Source: Bacteroidales bacterium
GTDB lineage: Bacteria > Bacteroidota > Bacteroidia > Bacteroidales > UBA932
Assembly: GCA_017555925.1 (NCBI GenBank)
Contig: JAFZFL010000226.1
Coordinates: 1-5,170 of the forward strand
Length of the DNA: 5,170 nucleotides
Direction: 5' to 3'
Part shown: one piece after another, positions 1-5,170 of the stretch
How the letters are laid out: every line of letters starts with the position of its first letter
Position numbering within the stretch: the first letter of the stretch is position 1
The notes under the pieces: model-generated
The model's input: the letters and a program-made list of their open reading frames with translations, nothing else
Told to the model about the DNA's origin: nothing
Database searches by the model: none
Translations under genes and position numbers: made by a program

Positions 1-475
1 GTTCTACATTAACAAGGTATTGTGCCAAAGAATTTTCAAAGTCGGCATCTGATATTGCCCTCTGTTTGTAGAGTGTCGCATTCCTATTATGGGCCTGTTC
101 AACTTGGGCCAATTGGGCCTTCTGCTGCATGTATTGTGCCTTTACCGAGTTGAGTGATGCCTCTGCACGTTCAACGGCAGAGATGTAAACATCCTGTTTT
201 ATCTTTATCAGAAGATCTCCGGCGGTTACATTATCTCCTTCATTCACATTTAGTTCAATGATTTCTCCAGATACATCGGGGCTTATTTTTATTTCAGTTA
301 CAGGCTGTATTTTACCATTTGCTGGAATAGTCTCAGTTATAGTTATGCGTTTGGGATATGCCACATTAACCTCAATACCGGGTTTCTCCTTATTTACGCC
401 AATAATAATTAGAATGGCAATCAGAGCAAATACCCCCAATAGAAAATATTTTGTCTTTTTGTTTTTATTGCTCAT
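1..475 (-). CDS. Periplasmic adaptor (membrane fusion) protein, HlyD/MacA family, C-terminus beyond window
   Basis: This is the N-terminal part of a periplasmic adaptor that links an inner-membrane transporter to a TolC channel. I translated 158 residues from the ATG at 475 and the frame stays open to the window edge. Residues 1-9 are Lys/Asn-rich (MSNKNKKTK), and about 10-27 form one membrane anchor. A biotinyl-lipoyl-like half follows at about 53-95, with NGKIQPV, SPDVSGEI, NVNEGDNV and AGDLLIKI. A Gln/Ala-rich coiled-coil hairpin starts near 96 and is still running at the edge. The start lies 4 bp beyond the TolC stop, so the two genes are almost certainly cotranscribed. The sequence resembles adaptors of MacAB/RND-type efflux pumps more than dedicated CvaA-type adaptors, so the partner may be a permease encoded to the left rather than the C39 exporter. 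The family call is firm; the substrate is unknown. Confidence 0.93.
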   Translation of the reverse strand, partial: MSNKNKKTKYFLLGVFALIAILIIIGVNKEKPGIEVNVAYPKRITITETIPANGKIQPVTEIKISPDVSGEIIELNVNEGDNVTAGDLLIKIKQDVYISAVERAEASLNSVKAQYMQQKAQLAQVEQAHNRNATLYKQRAISDADFENSLAQYLVNVE

Positions 476-479
476 TTTA

Positions 480-1802
480 CTACAGTTTTATAGGAATACC
501 TTTATAAAAATCCAGGATTTTCAATTGGAAAATATATTGGAACTTTGATTGATAATACTCAGACTCAGCCTTAAAGAGGTTTGTTTTGGCTACGATATAA
601 TCTGTACTGTTCAATACGCCTGTGTTGAATTTGCTCTCCACATAGTTGAAAGATTCTCGGCTGGCTTTCATATTATGCATTGCAGCCTTGCACTTTGCAA
701 ATGAGTTTTCTGCATTGTTGTTTGCCTGTTGTATCTCTTTGTACAGGGTGTTATGTCTTCTTTTAAGTTCTATTTCCGCATTCTCCACACTATATCCGGC
801 GTTACGTAGGGCGCTGCCTCTTCTCCATCCGTTGAAGATGGGAATGCTCAATGAGAGTCCTATTGAAGGGTTGCGGTTCTCATTGAACTGGTCAAAGAAG
901 GCAGAGTTCTGGCTGTCGCTGAAATATGTTCCATATCCTGCGGTAAATGAGATAGATGGAAAGAGTTGTCCCTTTTGGATTTTGTAATCATACATGCTCT
1001 TTTTCAATTGGAGCTCTGCACTCTTTATTTGGGGTAGCGAAAGGGCCTTGTCAAATATGGATGCAATATCCTCATGAATAAAGTGGGCAGTTGAGTCATC
1101 AAAGAGAGGAATCTCAACATCAAAACCCTCTTCTTGCGGAATCTCCATCAGCTGCATAAGGGTAAGGAGATTGCTTTTGATGTCATTGCGTGCAGCCACG
1201 AGTTGTACAAGTTCTGCAGCAAGCTGTGCTTCAATATCAAGCAGGCTGCTGTATGGTTGGCTTCCGGCATCAACAAGCACTCCGGTTCTCGCTCTCTGTT
1301 GCTCCACGCTTTTATAACTCTGCTCGGCACTCTTTTCAATCTCAATGGCGAGCAACACCTGAAGGTAAGCCTGGGTGATGGCAATGGAGATCTCATTTTT
1401 AAGCTTTTCAACCTCCTGTTGGCTTATCTGAAGTTGGGTGCGGCTGCTCTTTAGCGAATAGTGTTTTGACAAGCCTTCAATAATTGGGGTTGAGGTACTT
1501 ATATTTGCGGTTGTGCTTTGTGTAAGCTGGTTGGTAATTATCTCAAGGTCGTTGATGTTTACAGATTTGCCCCAATTGAAATTGTGTCCCAAAGAGGCAT
1601 TGAACGATGGAATAAAGTCAAGTTTTGACTCTTTTACGCCTGTCTCGGCCTGCTTTACCGCAATCTCCTGCTGTTTTATCTGCAGATTGTTCTTGTGGGC
1701 GTAATCTATGCACTCTTCCAATGACCATTTTTGCTGCGCTCCAAGCGGAATATTGAAAATGATCAAGAGCAATGCAGAGATCAGAGAAGTGTGAATTTTC
1801 AT
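480..1802 (-). CDS. TolC-family outer membrane efflux/secretion channel protein
   Basis: This is a 440-residue outer-membrane channel subunit (OEP family), expected to form a trimeric beta-barrel with a periplasmic alpha-helical tunnel. It has a signal peptide (residues 1-22, hydrophobic core SLISALLLIIF, likely cleavage GA|QQ). The mature start KWSLEECIDYA is typical of the family. The second repeat carries LSLSIPIFNGW, ending at W326, and the C-terminal helix contains FNTGVLNSTDYIVAKTN. The length is normal. I chose ATG 1802 over the in-frame GTG at 1835 for two reasons: it places the signal peptide at the N-terminus, and the best -7 promoter element (1837-1844) would start transcription near 1831, downstream of the GTG. 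The adaptor gene follows after 4 bp. The locus position suggests export of the upstream small peptides, but drug or metabolite efflux with a MacAB-like pump is equally compatible. Confidence 0.95.
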   Translation of the reverse strand: MKIHTSLISALLLIIFNIPLGAQQKWSLEECIDYAHKNNLQIKQQEIAVKQAETGVKESKLDFIPSFNASLGHNFNWGKSVNINDLEIITNQLTQSTTANISTSTPIIEGLSKHYSLKSSRTQLQISQQEVEKLKNEISIAITQAYLQVLLAIEIEKSAEQSYKSVEQQRARTGVLVDAGSQPYSSLLDIEAQLAAELVQLVAARNDIKSNLLTLMQLMEIPQEEGFDVEIPLFDDSTAHFIHEDIASIFDKALSLPQIKSAELQLKKSMYDYKIQKGQLFPSISFTAGYGTYFSDSQNSAFFDQFNENRNPSIGLSLSIPIFNGWRRGSALRNAGYSVENAEIELKRRHNTLYKEIQQANNNAENSFAKCKAAMHNMKASRESFNYVESKFNTGVLNSTDYIVAKTNLFKAESEYYQSKFQYIFQLKILDFYKGIPIKL

Positions 1803-1836
1803 GTCAGAAGTTGTTTCTTGAGATATAATGTGCACA

Positions 1837-1844
1837 CAAAGATA
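1837..1844 (-). promoter_or_regulatory. Candidate Bacteroidota -7 promoter element (TATCTTTG) for the tolC-adaptor pair
   Basis: On the minus strand this reads TATCTTTG, an exact match to the Bacteroidota -7 consensus TAnnTTTG. It would place the transcription start near 1831 and leave a leader of about 28 nt before the TolC ATG. No good -33 TTTG lies at the usual spacing; the nearest T-rich triplet is TTTC, about 24 nt upstream. The element is therefore plausible but only half supported. Confidence 0.45.
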
Positions 1845-1852
1845 ACAATAAA

Positions 1853-1928
1853 GAGGTTGCCTGCGTAAGAAATCATTAAAAATAGAAAGAGTTATTTCTC
1901 TTTATAACTACTCTTTGCAGGCAATCTC
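1853..1928. repeat. Long-range inverted repeat with 12-bp arms around a nested hairpin
   Basis: The left arm GAGGTTGCCTGC (1853-1864) and the right arm GCAGGCAATCTC (1917-1928) are inverted copies matching at 11 of 12 positions, separated by 52 bp. The centres are 64 bp apart, close to six helical turns. In plus-strand RNA the single mismatch would be a G-U pair. The left arm falls just upstream of the TolC -7 element, where a repressor could bind. The arms are the only clearly GC-containing blocks in an AT-rich intergenic region, which makes chance less likely. The role is unknown: operator dyad, part of a transcript end structure, or relic of a small mobile element. Confidence 0.5.
1877..1916 (-). 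terminator. Candidate intrinsic terminator after the small peptide genes
   Basis: In the minus-strand transcript AAAG and AGTTAT (1916-1904, separated by a 3-nt bulge) pair with ATAACT and CTTT (1895-1886), closing an 8-nt loop (AAAGAGAA). The stem is followed by CTATTTTTAA. This hairpin plus T-run sits about 50 nt after the stop of the second peptide gene and before the TolC promoter element. The stem is AT-rich and so probably weak, allowing partial readthrough into tolC. Confidence 0.45.
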
Positions 1929-1965
1929 AAAACAGAAACAGTTATAACTTAACTGAAACGGGCGT

Positions 1966-2163
1966 TCAGAATTTAGGATAATATCCTCCGGCCATCTGAT
2001 CCGTAATTGCTTGCGGTCCCCGTTTTGTTGTAAGGTAAATAAGCTTTGCAAGAGTTCCAACACATTGTGCCACAATCTCAACTATTCTGGCAACACTCTC
2101 GCTTCTTCCTCCATAAACAGCAGAACATTCTGCCATTCCAATTCCAACAAATCCATTCATCAT
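1966..2163 (-). CDS. Small double-glycine precursor peptide B (putative bacteriocin/signal peptide, C39 substrate)
   Basis: This is a 65-residue peptide that I do not recognise by name. The first 19 residues, MMNGFVGIGMAECSAVYGG, fit a double-glycine leader: Ile at -12, Glu at -8, Val at -4 and Gly-Gly at -2/-1. C39 peptidases cut such leaders during export. The predicted mature peptide has 46 residues and a net charge near +3. It has an amphipathic/hydrophobic stretch (24-44) with an AxxxG motif (A32-G36) and one Cys (C34), then a polar, Gly/Pro-containing tail ending GGYYPKF. I chose ATG 2163 because it overlaps the upstream stop as ATGA and has GGAGG five bases before it. An in-frame ATG at 2175 would add four residues but has no spaced ribosome binding site. 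Its position directly behind an intact C39 exporter supports it as cargo. Bacteriocin versus signalling peptide is undecided. Confidence 0.72.
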   Translation of the reverse strand: MMNGFVGIGMAECSAVYGGRSESVARIVEIVAQCVGTLAKLIYLTTKRGPQAITDQMAGGYYPKF

Positions 2164-2375
2164 AACATCCTCCATCCTTTGTCAAATCCTCTTCGCGCAT
2201 CATCTTCATACTCACTGGCATACTTTATAAGTCTCCCAACGTATGCTGCAAATTTTATGAGATCTAACCACGATACCCCACCTCTTTGCTGCAACTCCTG
2301 CTCACTTGGAGCAATAAAACAGCTCTGCTGCATTCCAACAGCCTGGCTGCAATAAGAAAATCTGCTCTCTACCAT
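2160..2375 (-). CDS. Small Gly-Gly precursor peptide A (putative bacteriocin/signal peptide, C39 substrate)
   Basis: This is a peptide of up to 71 residues, unrecognised, encoded 50 bp behind the C39 exporter. The sequence SEQELQQRGG ends at residues 32-33 and resembles a double-glycine leader (consensus LSxxELxxIxGG). It is one residue short between EL and GG and has Arg at -3, so the match is imperfect. Two starts are possible. ATG 2375 gives a 33-residue leader; ATG 2333 gives MQQSCFIAPSEQELQQRGG, 19 residues, the same leader length as in peptide B. The predicted mature part has 38 residues: an amphipathic helix-like segment (VSWLDLIKFAAYVGRLIKY) with an AxxxG motif (A43-G47), then a charged tail ending GWRML, net charge near +1. 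The stop TGA overlaps the start of peptide B. The pairing suggests a two-peptide product; the start and cleavage site remain uncertain. Confidence 0.65.
   Translation of the reverse strand: MVESRFSYCSQAVGMQQSCFIAPSEQELQQRGGVSWLDLIKFAAYVGRLIKYASEYEDDARRGFDKGWRML
2169..2173 (-). promoter_or_regulatory. Strong Shine-Dalgarno (GGAGG) for peptide B, inside the end of peptide A
   Basis: The minus strand reads GGAGG, then five bases, then the ATG at 2163-2161, which itself overlaps the TGA stop of peptide A as ATGA. This combination decides the start of peptide B and indicates translational coupling of the two peptides. Strong Shine-Dalgarno sites are uncommon in Bacteroidota, so a good one here suggests that high or matched expression matters. 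Confidence 0.65.
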
Positions 2376-2425
2376 ACACTTGAATTATTTTAATGCCTAC
2401 AGAAATGGTGCGTAGACTTCCACCT

Positions 2426-4516
2426 TTATCCCAGATCAATCAATTCATCTGCAATCCTCATTACCTTATTGTTGTGAGAGATTACAATTACGCTCTTGCC
2501 CATTTTCCGGAGCCGTACCATCACTCCAATAATGGAGTTTTCGCCCAGTTCATCCATATTGGAAGTGGCCTCATCAAAAATGTAAATTTGAGAATCTCTG
2601 TAGAGCGCCCTTGCAATTGAGATTTTTTGCATTTCGCCTCCCGACAGTCCCACTCCTCCACCTATATTTGTACAGATGCCATTGGGTAACCTCTTTATAA
2701 ACTCGGCCAATCCTGCCTCTACACAAGCTTTTGAGACCAGTGTCATGTCCGGATTCTCTTCGAGTGAGGTTATATTGGCAAGAAGAGTATCATTGAAGAT
2801 AAATGGCTTTTGAGGAATGATTGATATGACTCTTCTCCACTTGTCTGCAGGAATCTCCTCCATATATCTGCCACCAATAAGAATTTTTCCGCAAAGTGGT
2901 TCAATATCTCTCATAAGCATGGCTGCAAGGGTACTCTTTCCGCTTCCATTTTTACCATATATAGCTGTAATGGCATGAGCCTTTATATGTGTTGAGAATT
3001 TGTCAAAAAGCAGTTCCCTGCCTGGGTAAGCAAATGAAATATTCTCAAAAATTATATCACCACCAATCTCTGTCTGATTGCATGTGCTCTTTTTTGCCGG
3101 CTCTTCGGTGTGTCCCATATCAAGAATTTCAAAGAGACGTTCAATTGATACGGAGGCTTTGGAGAAGTGTTTTGCCATTTGGGCAATTCCATCAAGAGGC
3201 GATGTGAAGAGTGAGCAGAGGGTGTAGAAAGATACAATTTCTCCAACGGTAAGCTCCCCTCCAATAACAAGGAATCCTCCAATTGTTAAGGTGCTGGCAA
3301 ACAGCATGGCGCTAATGCCGCCTCCGGCCGTATCTACAACTGTGGCACACCTGCCGGCTTTAAGCAACTCCTCCTGGAAGAGTCTGTATCTCTGTATGAC
3401 CCTCTTTGTGAATGCCCTCTCAGCTCCAAGGTGCTTTATTGTAATAAGGGCATCCATACCGTGGAGCATGCTGCTCTCAAAGTGTGCATTTAGAAGTGCC
3501 AGATTCTTGTCATGTTTTCTGTTAAGATTTACTGACACTATACAGATAACCGCATAAAGCGGAAAAAAAAGAAGTGTAAGAACTGCCAGCCGGCAGTTTG
3601 TCAAAACCATAAGAATAAAAACTACAAGCAAGGTTGCACAGCATAGTGGAAGAGCAACAAGCCCTTCAGATATGAATACCCTTATATTATAAGCATCGCC
3701 AATGCGGGAATTGAAGTCGGCGGGAGTATACTGGCTGAAGATAGTTGGATGTAGAGAAAAAACCTTTTCTATATAACTTCCAATCAGCTTTCGGTCTATA
3801 TTCAGACCTCCTTTTATAAGGGACATCCCCCTATATTGTTCCATTATTGCAGTTGAGACTATAATTACAAGCAGTATTACAGCAATAGTAACTATCTCAT
3901 CTTTCCGGCCGTAGGGAATAGTGACATCTATCAGCCTTTGAAGGATGAAGGCATTTGCTGTGCCCAGAAGTATGAGGGCAAAGCTCAGTATCATTGGAGC
4001 AATAAGCCACTTTTTATTATTGGCGACAATTGTTTTTAATCTCTTTCTAAAAGGAGTTCTGGTGTCACCCGGTTTAAACTTCTCATTTGGAGTGAGCAGT
4101 ATTATGTATCCGCTCCACTCTCCTCTAAATCTGTTTATGGGGTATGAAACAATCTCTCCTATAGCAGGATCCATAATCTCTACCCTATTGGAGAGGGTTT
4201 TTACTACAACTACAAAGTGAAGCAGGCCATCCTCTTTATTAAGGTGTGCGATAAAGGGCATGTGAATCTCTTCAAGCGCTTCAATCCTCTTTTGGGGCGA
4301 TTTGAGGGCCTGGCCGTTGAGGCCTAAAGAGTGTGCCCCTTCAAGTATTCCCTTTATAGTAATTCCGTCTTTGGTGCAGTTGCACACACTTTTTACCTTT
4401 GACAATGGTAGAAACAGACCATGCCAGGCAGCTATTGCGCATAGGGATGCTGCTCCGCAATCAGATTCATTGTGCTGTTGTATGCAAATTCTCTCTTTTT
4501 TAAGCCTGTTCCACAT
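2426..4516 (-). CDS. C39 peptidase-containing ABC exporter (bacteriocin/microcin type, PCAT)
   Basis: This inner-membrane exporter cuts double-glycine leaders and exports the mature peptide at the cost of ATP (LagD/ComA/CvaB type). Numbering is for 696 residues from ATG 4516. The N-terminal C39 domain (about 10-145) has Q14 (oxyanion hole), C20 in DCGAAS, H100 in LHFVVV and D116 in MDPA, so the full catalytic set is present. The membrane domain spans about 170-437, with helices near 171-191, 208-225, 284-330 and 392-437. The ATPase domain (484-696) has Walker A GKNGSGKST (K527), Q-loop Q569, signature LSGGE (624-628), Walker B IYIFDEA (D648, E649) and H681. The length is normal. An in-frame TTG at 4585 would add 23 residues with no counterpart in the family, and it lies against a hairpin, so I prefer the ATG. 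Two small Gly-Gly peptides follow directly and are its likely substrates. Confidence 0.96.
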   Translation of the reverse strand: MWNRLKKERICIQQHNESDCGAASLCAIAAWHGLFLPLSKVKSVCNCTKDGITIKGILEGAHSLGLNGQALKSPQKRIEALEEIHMPFIAHLNKEDGLLHFVVVVKTLSNRVEIMDPAIGEIVSYPINRFRGEWSGYIILLTPNEKFKPGDTRTPFRKRLKTIVANNKKWLIAPMILSFALILLGTANAFILQRLIDVTIPYGRKDEIVTIAVILLVIIVSTAIMEQYRGMSLIKGGLNIDRKLIGSYIEKVFSLHPTIFSQYTPADFNSRIGDAYNIRVFISEGLVALPLCCATLLVVFILMVLTNCRLAVLTLLFFPLYAVICIVSVNLNRKHDKNLALLNAHFESSMLHGMDALITIKHLGAERAFTKRVIQRYRLFQEELLKAGRCATVVDTAGGGISAMLFASTLTIGGFLVIGGELTVGEIVSFYTLCSLFTSPLDGIAQMAKHFSKASVSIERLFEILDMGHTEEPAKKSTCNQTEIGGDIIFENISFAYPGRELLFDKFSTHIKAHAITAIYGKNGSGKSTLAAMLMRDIEPLCGKILIGGRYMEEIPADKWRRVISIIPQKPFIFNDTLLANITSLEENPDMTLVSKACVEAGLAEFIKRLPNGICTNIGGGVGLSGGEMQKISIARALYRDSQIYIFDEATSNMDELGENSIIGVMVRLRKMGKSVIVISHNNKVMRIADELIDLG

Positions 4517-4539
4517 AAGCCATCCGTTTTTCAAACCTC

Positions 4540-4551
4540 TGCAAATTTGCA
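4540..4551. promoter_or_regulatory. 12-bp perfect palindrome TGCAAATTTGCA upstream of the exporter gene
   Basis: A perfect 12-bp palindrome lies 24-35 bp before the exporter ATG, a usual place for an operator. On the minus strand it is followed by GAGGTTTG (4539-4532), which differs from the -7 consensus TAnnTTTG at one fixed position, but no -33 element accompanies it. AT-rich palindromes of this size can arise by chance, and no regulator gene is in the window. Confidence 0.25.
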
Positions 4552-4587
4552 ACAGCAGTTTGTAACAGATGTGCGTAAATGACAAAA

Positions 4588-4616
4588 CATATTTTTTTAC
4601 GCTTCAAAAAAATATG
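4588..4616 (-). terminator. AT-rich 11-bp perfect inverted repeat, likely terminator after the CvpA gene
   Basis: CATATTTTTTT (4588-4598) and AAAAAAATATG (4606-4616) are perfect inverted repeats around a 7-nt loop. In the minus-strand transcript the hairpin is followed by UUUUG. It sits 28 bp beyond the CvpA stop and about 70 bp before the exporter ATG. It could end the cvpA transcript, or act in both directions, but the stem has a single G-C pair and is therefore weak. Confidence 0.45.
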
Positions 4617-4644
4617 GAATTGAGTATAAAAAGAGGGTTATGTG

Positions 4645-5139
4645 TTATGATACAATAGATTGCAGATATGGGAAAATTTTTTCCGACAGACCGGTAAGTT
4701 GCGGATAGAATTTTGAACCTTCAAAGAAACTGTCGGGAATAAGATGCCATGAGGCATTAATATAATTGACTACATATGCAATCAGGCTCATTATCAAAAT
4801 CCATTTCATGGCGGAGAAGAGTATTCCCAAAAGGCGGTTGAGCCACCCCAACAGGGTGAAGTGAATAATCTTTTCAATTGCCATTCCTATTATGTTGCCT
4901 GCAACGATTACAAGTATAAGGATTAATATGAATGAGGCAATGTATACTGCCGTTTCTCCCATCTCAAAGTATTTCTTTATTTGCAGTGCGGCAAAATCTG
5001 AAAATTTGAATGCGCACCATACACCAAAAATGAGTGAGGCTATGCTTACAATTTGTGAGATGAATCCTTTGAATGCTCCATATATTGCACTGGCAATAAT
5101 GACGGTTAGAAGAACAAAATCTAAAATGCCCAAATCCAT
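4645..5139 (-). CDS. CvpA family inner-membrane protein
   Basis: This 164-residue integral membrane protein matches the CvpA (colicin V production) family in length and layout. Four hydrophobic segments lie at about 5-24, 27-44, 63-88 and 97-127. The family-typical YGAFKGF sits between helices 1 and 2, LNRLLGILFSAMKW lies at the start of helix 4, and the polar C-terminus is short. The start ATG 5139 is preceded by an AT-rich leader and a -7-like element. CvpA proteins are conserved inner-membrane proteins of uncertain molecular role. The name comes from an Escherichia coli mutant affecting colicin V production and does not make it part of an exporter. From memory, Bacteroidales often carry a cvpA gene between infB and the suf genes, so this is probably a core gene next to an accessory locus. 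It is separated from the exporter gene by 128 bp containing a hairpin. Confidence 0.88.
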   Translation of the reverse strand: MDLGILDFVLLTVIIASAIYGAFKGFISQIVSIASLIFGVWCAFKFSDFAALQIKKYFEMGETAVYIASFILILILVIVAGNIIGMAIEKIIHFTLLGWLNRLLGILFSAMKWILIMSLIAYVVNYINASWHLIPDSFFEGSKFYPQLTGLSEKIFPYLQSIVS

Positions 5140-5162
5140 TGCAGATATAATTAAATATTTTT

Positions 5163-5170
5163 CAAAAATA
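5163..5170 (-). promoter_or_regulatory. Candidate -7 promoter element (TATTTTTG) for the CvpA gene at the window edge
   Basis: The minus strand reads TATTTTTG, matching the Bacteroidota -7 consensus TAnnTTTG. It would start transcription about 17 nt before the CvpA ATG. The -33 region is outside the window, and the surrounding sequence is so AT-rich that a chance match is possible. Confidence 0.35.

Noticed and set aside
646..987. Plus-strand open frames inside the tolC gene (also at 1134-1454 and 1513-1704)
   Set aside because: They are fully antisense to a well-supported TolC gene and have no domain or initiation signal of their own.
1803..1835. Upstream GTG start for the TolC protein
   Set aside because: It would bury the signal peptide behind 11 polar residues, and it lies upstream of the transcription start expected from the -7 element at 1837-1844.
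2011..2355. Plus-strand open frame of 114 codons covering both small peptide genes
   Set aside because: It is antisense to two frames that have a coupled start, a GGAGG site and Gly-Gly motifs. Its product is Ser/Asn/Leu-rich with no recognisable domain, and every other gene in the window is on the minus strand.
3052..3282. Minus-strand 76-codon frame inside the exporter gene, and the plus-strand frames opposite it
   Set aside because: They are alternative frames of a continuous, motif-complete ABC exporter and show no independent evidence of coding.
4517..4585. TTG start giving the exporter 23 more N-terminal residues
   Set aside because: C39 exporters normally begin about ten residues before the peptidase core, as the ATG at 4516 does. 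The extension has no family counterpart and the TTG lies against the hairpin at 4588-4616.
4645..5139. CvpA as a working part of the CvaB-like peptide exporter because of the name colicin V production
   Set aside because: CvpA is a widespread core membrane protein found without any peptide exporter. A hairpin separates it from the locus, and colicin V export itself uses CvaA, CvaB and TolC.

Overview
The window looks like an AT-rich chromosomal stretch from a member of the Bacteroidota, probably Bacteroidales. The reasons are candidate TAnnTTTG promoter elements, little use of Shine-Dalgarno sequences, and the style of the TolC and adaptor proteins. Every gene I can support lies on the minus strand, so transcription runs from high to low coordinates.

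In transcription order the layout is as follows. (1) 5139-4645 is a complete four-helix CvpA-family membrane protein, followed by an 11-bp perfect AT-rich inverted repeat that may end its transcript. (2) 4516-2426 is a bacteriocin/microcin-type ABC exporter with an N-terminal C39 cysteine peptidase (PCAT), a membrane domain and an ABC ATPase, with all catalytic motifs intact. (3) 2375-1966 holds two small overlapping genes for peptides with Gly-Gly sites, the expected type of C39 substrate. The second starts on an ATGA overlap with the first and has a GGAGG ribosome binding site. (4) 1965-1803 is an intergenic region with a terminator-like hairpin, a longer inverted repeat around it, and a -7-like promoter element. 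(5) 1802-480 is a TolC-family outer-membrane channel. (6) From 475 to the window edge is a periplasmic adaptor (HlyD/MacA type), cut off by the window start.

The central reading is a peptide secretion locus: two small precursor peptides directly behind the peptidase-exporter that would remove their leaders and move them across the inner membrane. The TolC and adaptor genes could complete a trans-envelope channel. The adaptor resembles the MacA/AcrA-like subgroup, however, so these two genes may instead begin a separate efflux operon whose permease lies beyond the window. No immunity gene, modification enzyme or regulator is visible. Whether the peptides are antibacterial or signalling molecules cannot be decided from this sequence.
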